Shown here one piece after another: positions 63,581 through 64,000 of a stretch of 64,000 bases of DNA. The position numbers and the translations under genes were made by a program. The stretch is from Planctomycetota bacterium (GTDB lineage Bacteria > Planctomycetota > UBA1135 > GCA-002686595). Location of the stretch: contig JADJNY010000006.1 of the NCBI GenBank assembly GCA_016714045.1, forward strand, positions 394,102 to 458,101. Reading direction: 5' to 3'. Under the pieces are notes generated by a model that was not told where the DNA came from, did not search any database, and worked only from the letters and a program-made list of their open reading frames with translations. The stretch's first letter is position 1, and every line of letters begins with the position of its first letter.

Positions 63581-63958
63581 TCAGGGCCGTCCGAGACGCT
63601 TCTTGACGCGCTCCAGGATCCCCGCCGGCGGCGCGAGGCGCACGTCGCGCGCTCCCCCGCCGCCGACCTCGAGCTCGACGGGCGGCGGGAGGTCCTCCGA
63701 GAGGTCGCCGACGGAGTCCGAGCGGCCCGCCCAGTTCACCGCGAAGGCCCAGTGCACGCGGTAGCGGCCCGGCACCGCGAGCTCGAGCGCGATGCGCCGC
63801 TCGTCGTCGAAGAACTCCCACGTCGCTTCGGTCACGCCCTCGGGCCAGCCCGCGGGCGGTTCGGCGAGCTCGATGAACACGCCGATGCGCAGGTCGTCCT
63901 CGACGAGCGGCTCCGAGCCCTCCGCCGCGAGCGCGAGCGCATGCGCCGGCGGGAGCAC
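63581..63958 (-). CDS. C-terminal part of a protein of unknown function
   Basis: About 125 residues, soluble, with beta-strand-rich sequence (DDLRIGVFIELAEPPAGW, then YRVHWAFAVNWAGRS, then PPPVELEVGGGG). The listed start is a GTG; an in-frame TGA lies just upstream at 63976-63974. In a neighbouring frame, open to the window edge, ALRALNADAR leads towards the start of this ORF, so the true gene may begin outside the window with a two-base slip near 63961. Family not recognised. Confidence 0.45.
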   Translation of the reverse strand: MLPPAHALALAAEGSEPLVEDDLRIGVFIELAEPPAGWPEGVTEATWEFFDDERRIALELAVPGRYRVHWAFAVNWAGRSDSVGDLSEDLPPPVELEVGGGGARDVRLAPPAGILERVKKRLGRP

Positions 63959-64000
63959 GACGCGCGCGTCCGCGTTCAGCGCGCGGAGCGCGACCGTCGC

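Overview
The window is very GC-rich and densely coded, with G or C at almost every third codon position. It fits a high-GC member of the Planctomycetota. The evidence is a DUF1549/DUF1553 cytochrome protein paired with a Tat-exported DUF1501 protein, a membrane-spanning ECF sigma factor with a large extracytoplasmic part, a TPR-CHAT protein, many secreted or lipid-anchored proteins of unknown function, and two secreted proteins ending in Cys-rich C-terminal domains of a type common in this phylum. No rRNA, tRNA, CRISPR array, transposase or prophage gene was seen. The assignment is an inference from gene content.

Layout. 0-8.4 kb: end of an NrfD-type membrane subunit, a secreted beta-propeller protein (frameshifted), decayed copies of the NrfD 3' end, NhaA, and a large molybdopterin oxidoreductase. 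8.4-11.2 kb: a winged-helix/nucleotidyltransferase pair that looks like a toxin-antitoxin module, then ArsR and a glyoxalase-fold protein with a Lys/Ala-rich tail. 11.2-15.4 kb: a minisatellite, a lipoprotein, a DUF2238 membrane protein, and an ApbE-DUF2271 fusion translationally coupled to a PepSY-type membrane protein (a flavinylation/electron-transfer module). 15.4-22.7 kb: a hairpin element, a DUF885 lipoprotein, a giant DUF4132-like protein (frameshifted) and its small partner. 22.7-30 kb: a secreted unknown, a secreted metallo-beta-lactamase-FN3-lamin-tail protein, MarR divergent from a CPA1 antiporter, a P-loop kinase and an FMN reductase. 30-43.6 kb: a GH67-like protein, an M23 peptidase, a rearranged YeeE/YedE sulfur transporter, a hydrolase, an SDR, a sialidase-like protein, a Rieske protein, a nucleotide-pyrophosphatase-like phosphatase (frameshifted) with an MFS transporter, and a saccharopine-dehydrogenase-like enzyme flanked by two paralogous membrane-anchored proteins (one frameshifted). 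43.7-52 kb: the transmembrane sigma factor, a VOC lipoprotein, an ECF42-type sigma factor with its DGPF/YCII partner, release factor 3 and a thioesterase. 52-64 kb: the TPR-CHAT protein, an NTF2-like protein, an M28 peptidase, DUF1501 and DUF1549 proteins, and the end of one more gene.

Four genes carry a clear one-base frameshift in a short C/G or CG run, with intact coding on both sides. Sequencing or assembly error is the simplest explanation. The YeeE/YedE locus differs: about 100 bases seem to be lost and two formerly overlapping genes are joined. The most interesting biology is the membrane-spanning sigma factor, the TPR-CHAT protein, the nucleotidyltransferase pair, the NrfD-end duplications around the beta-propeller gene, and several short repeat structures.
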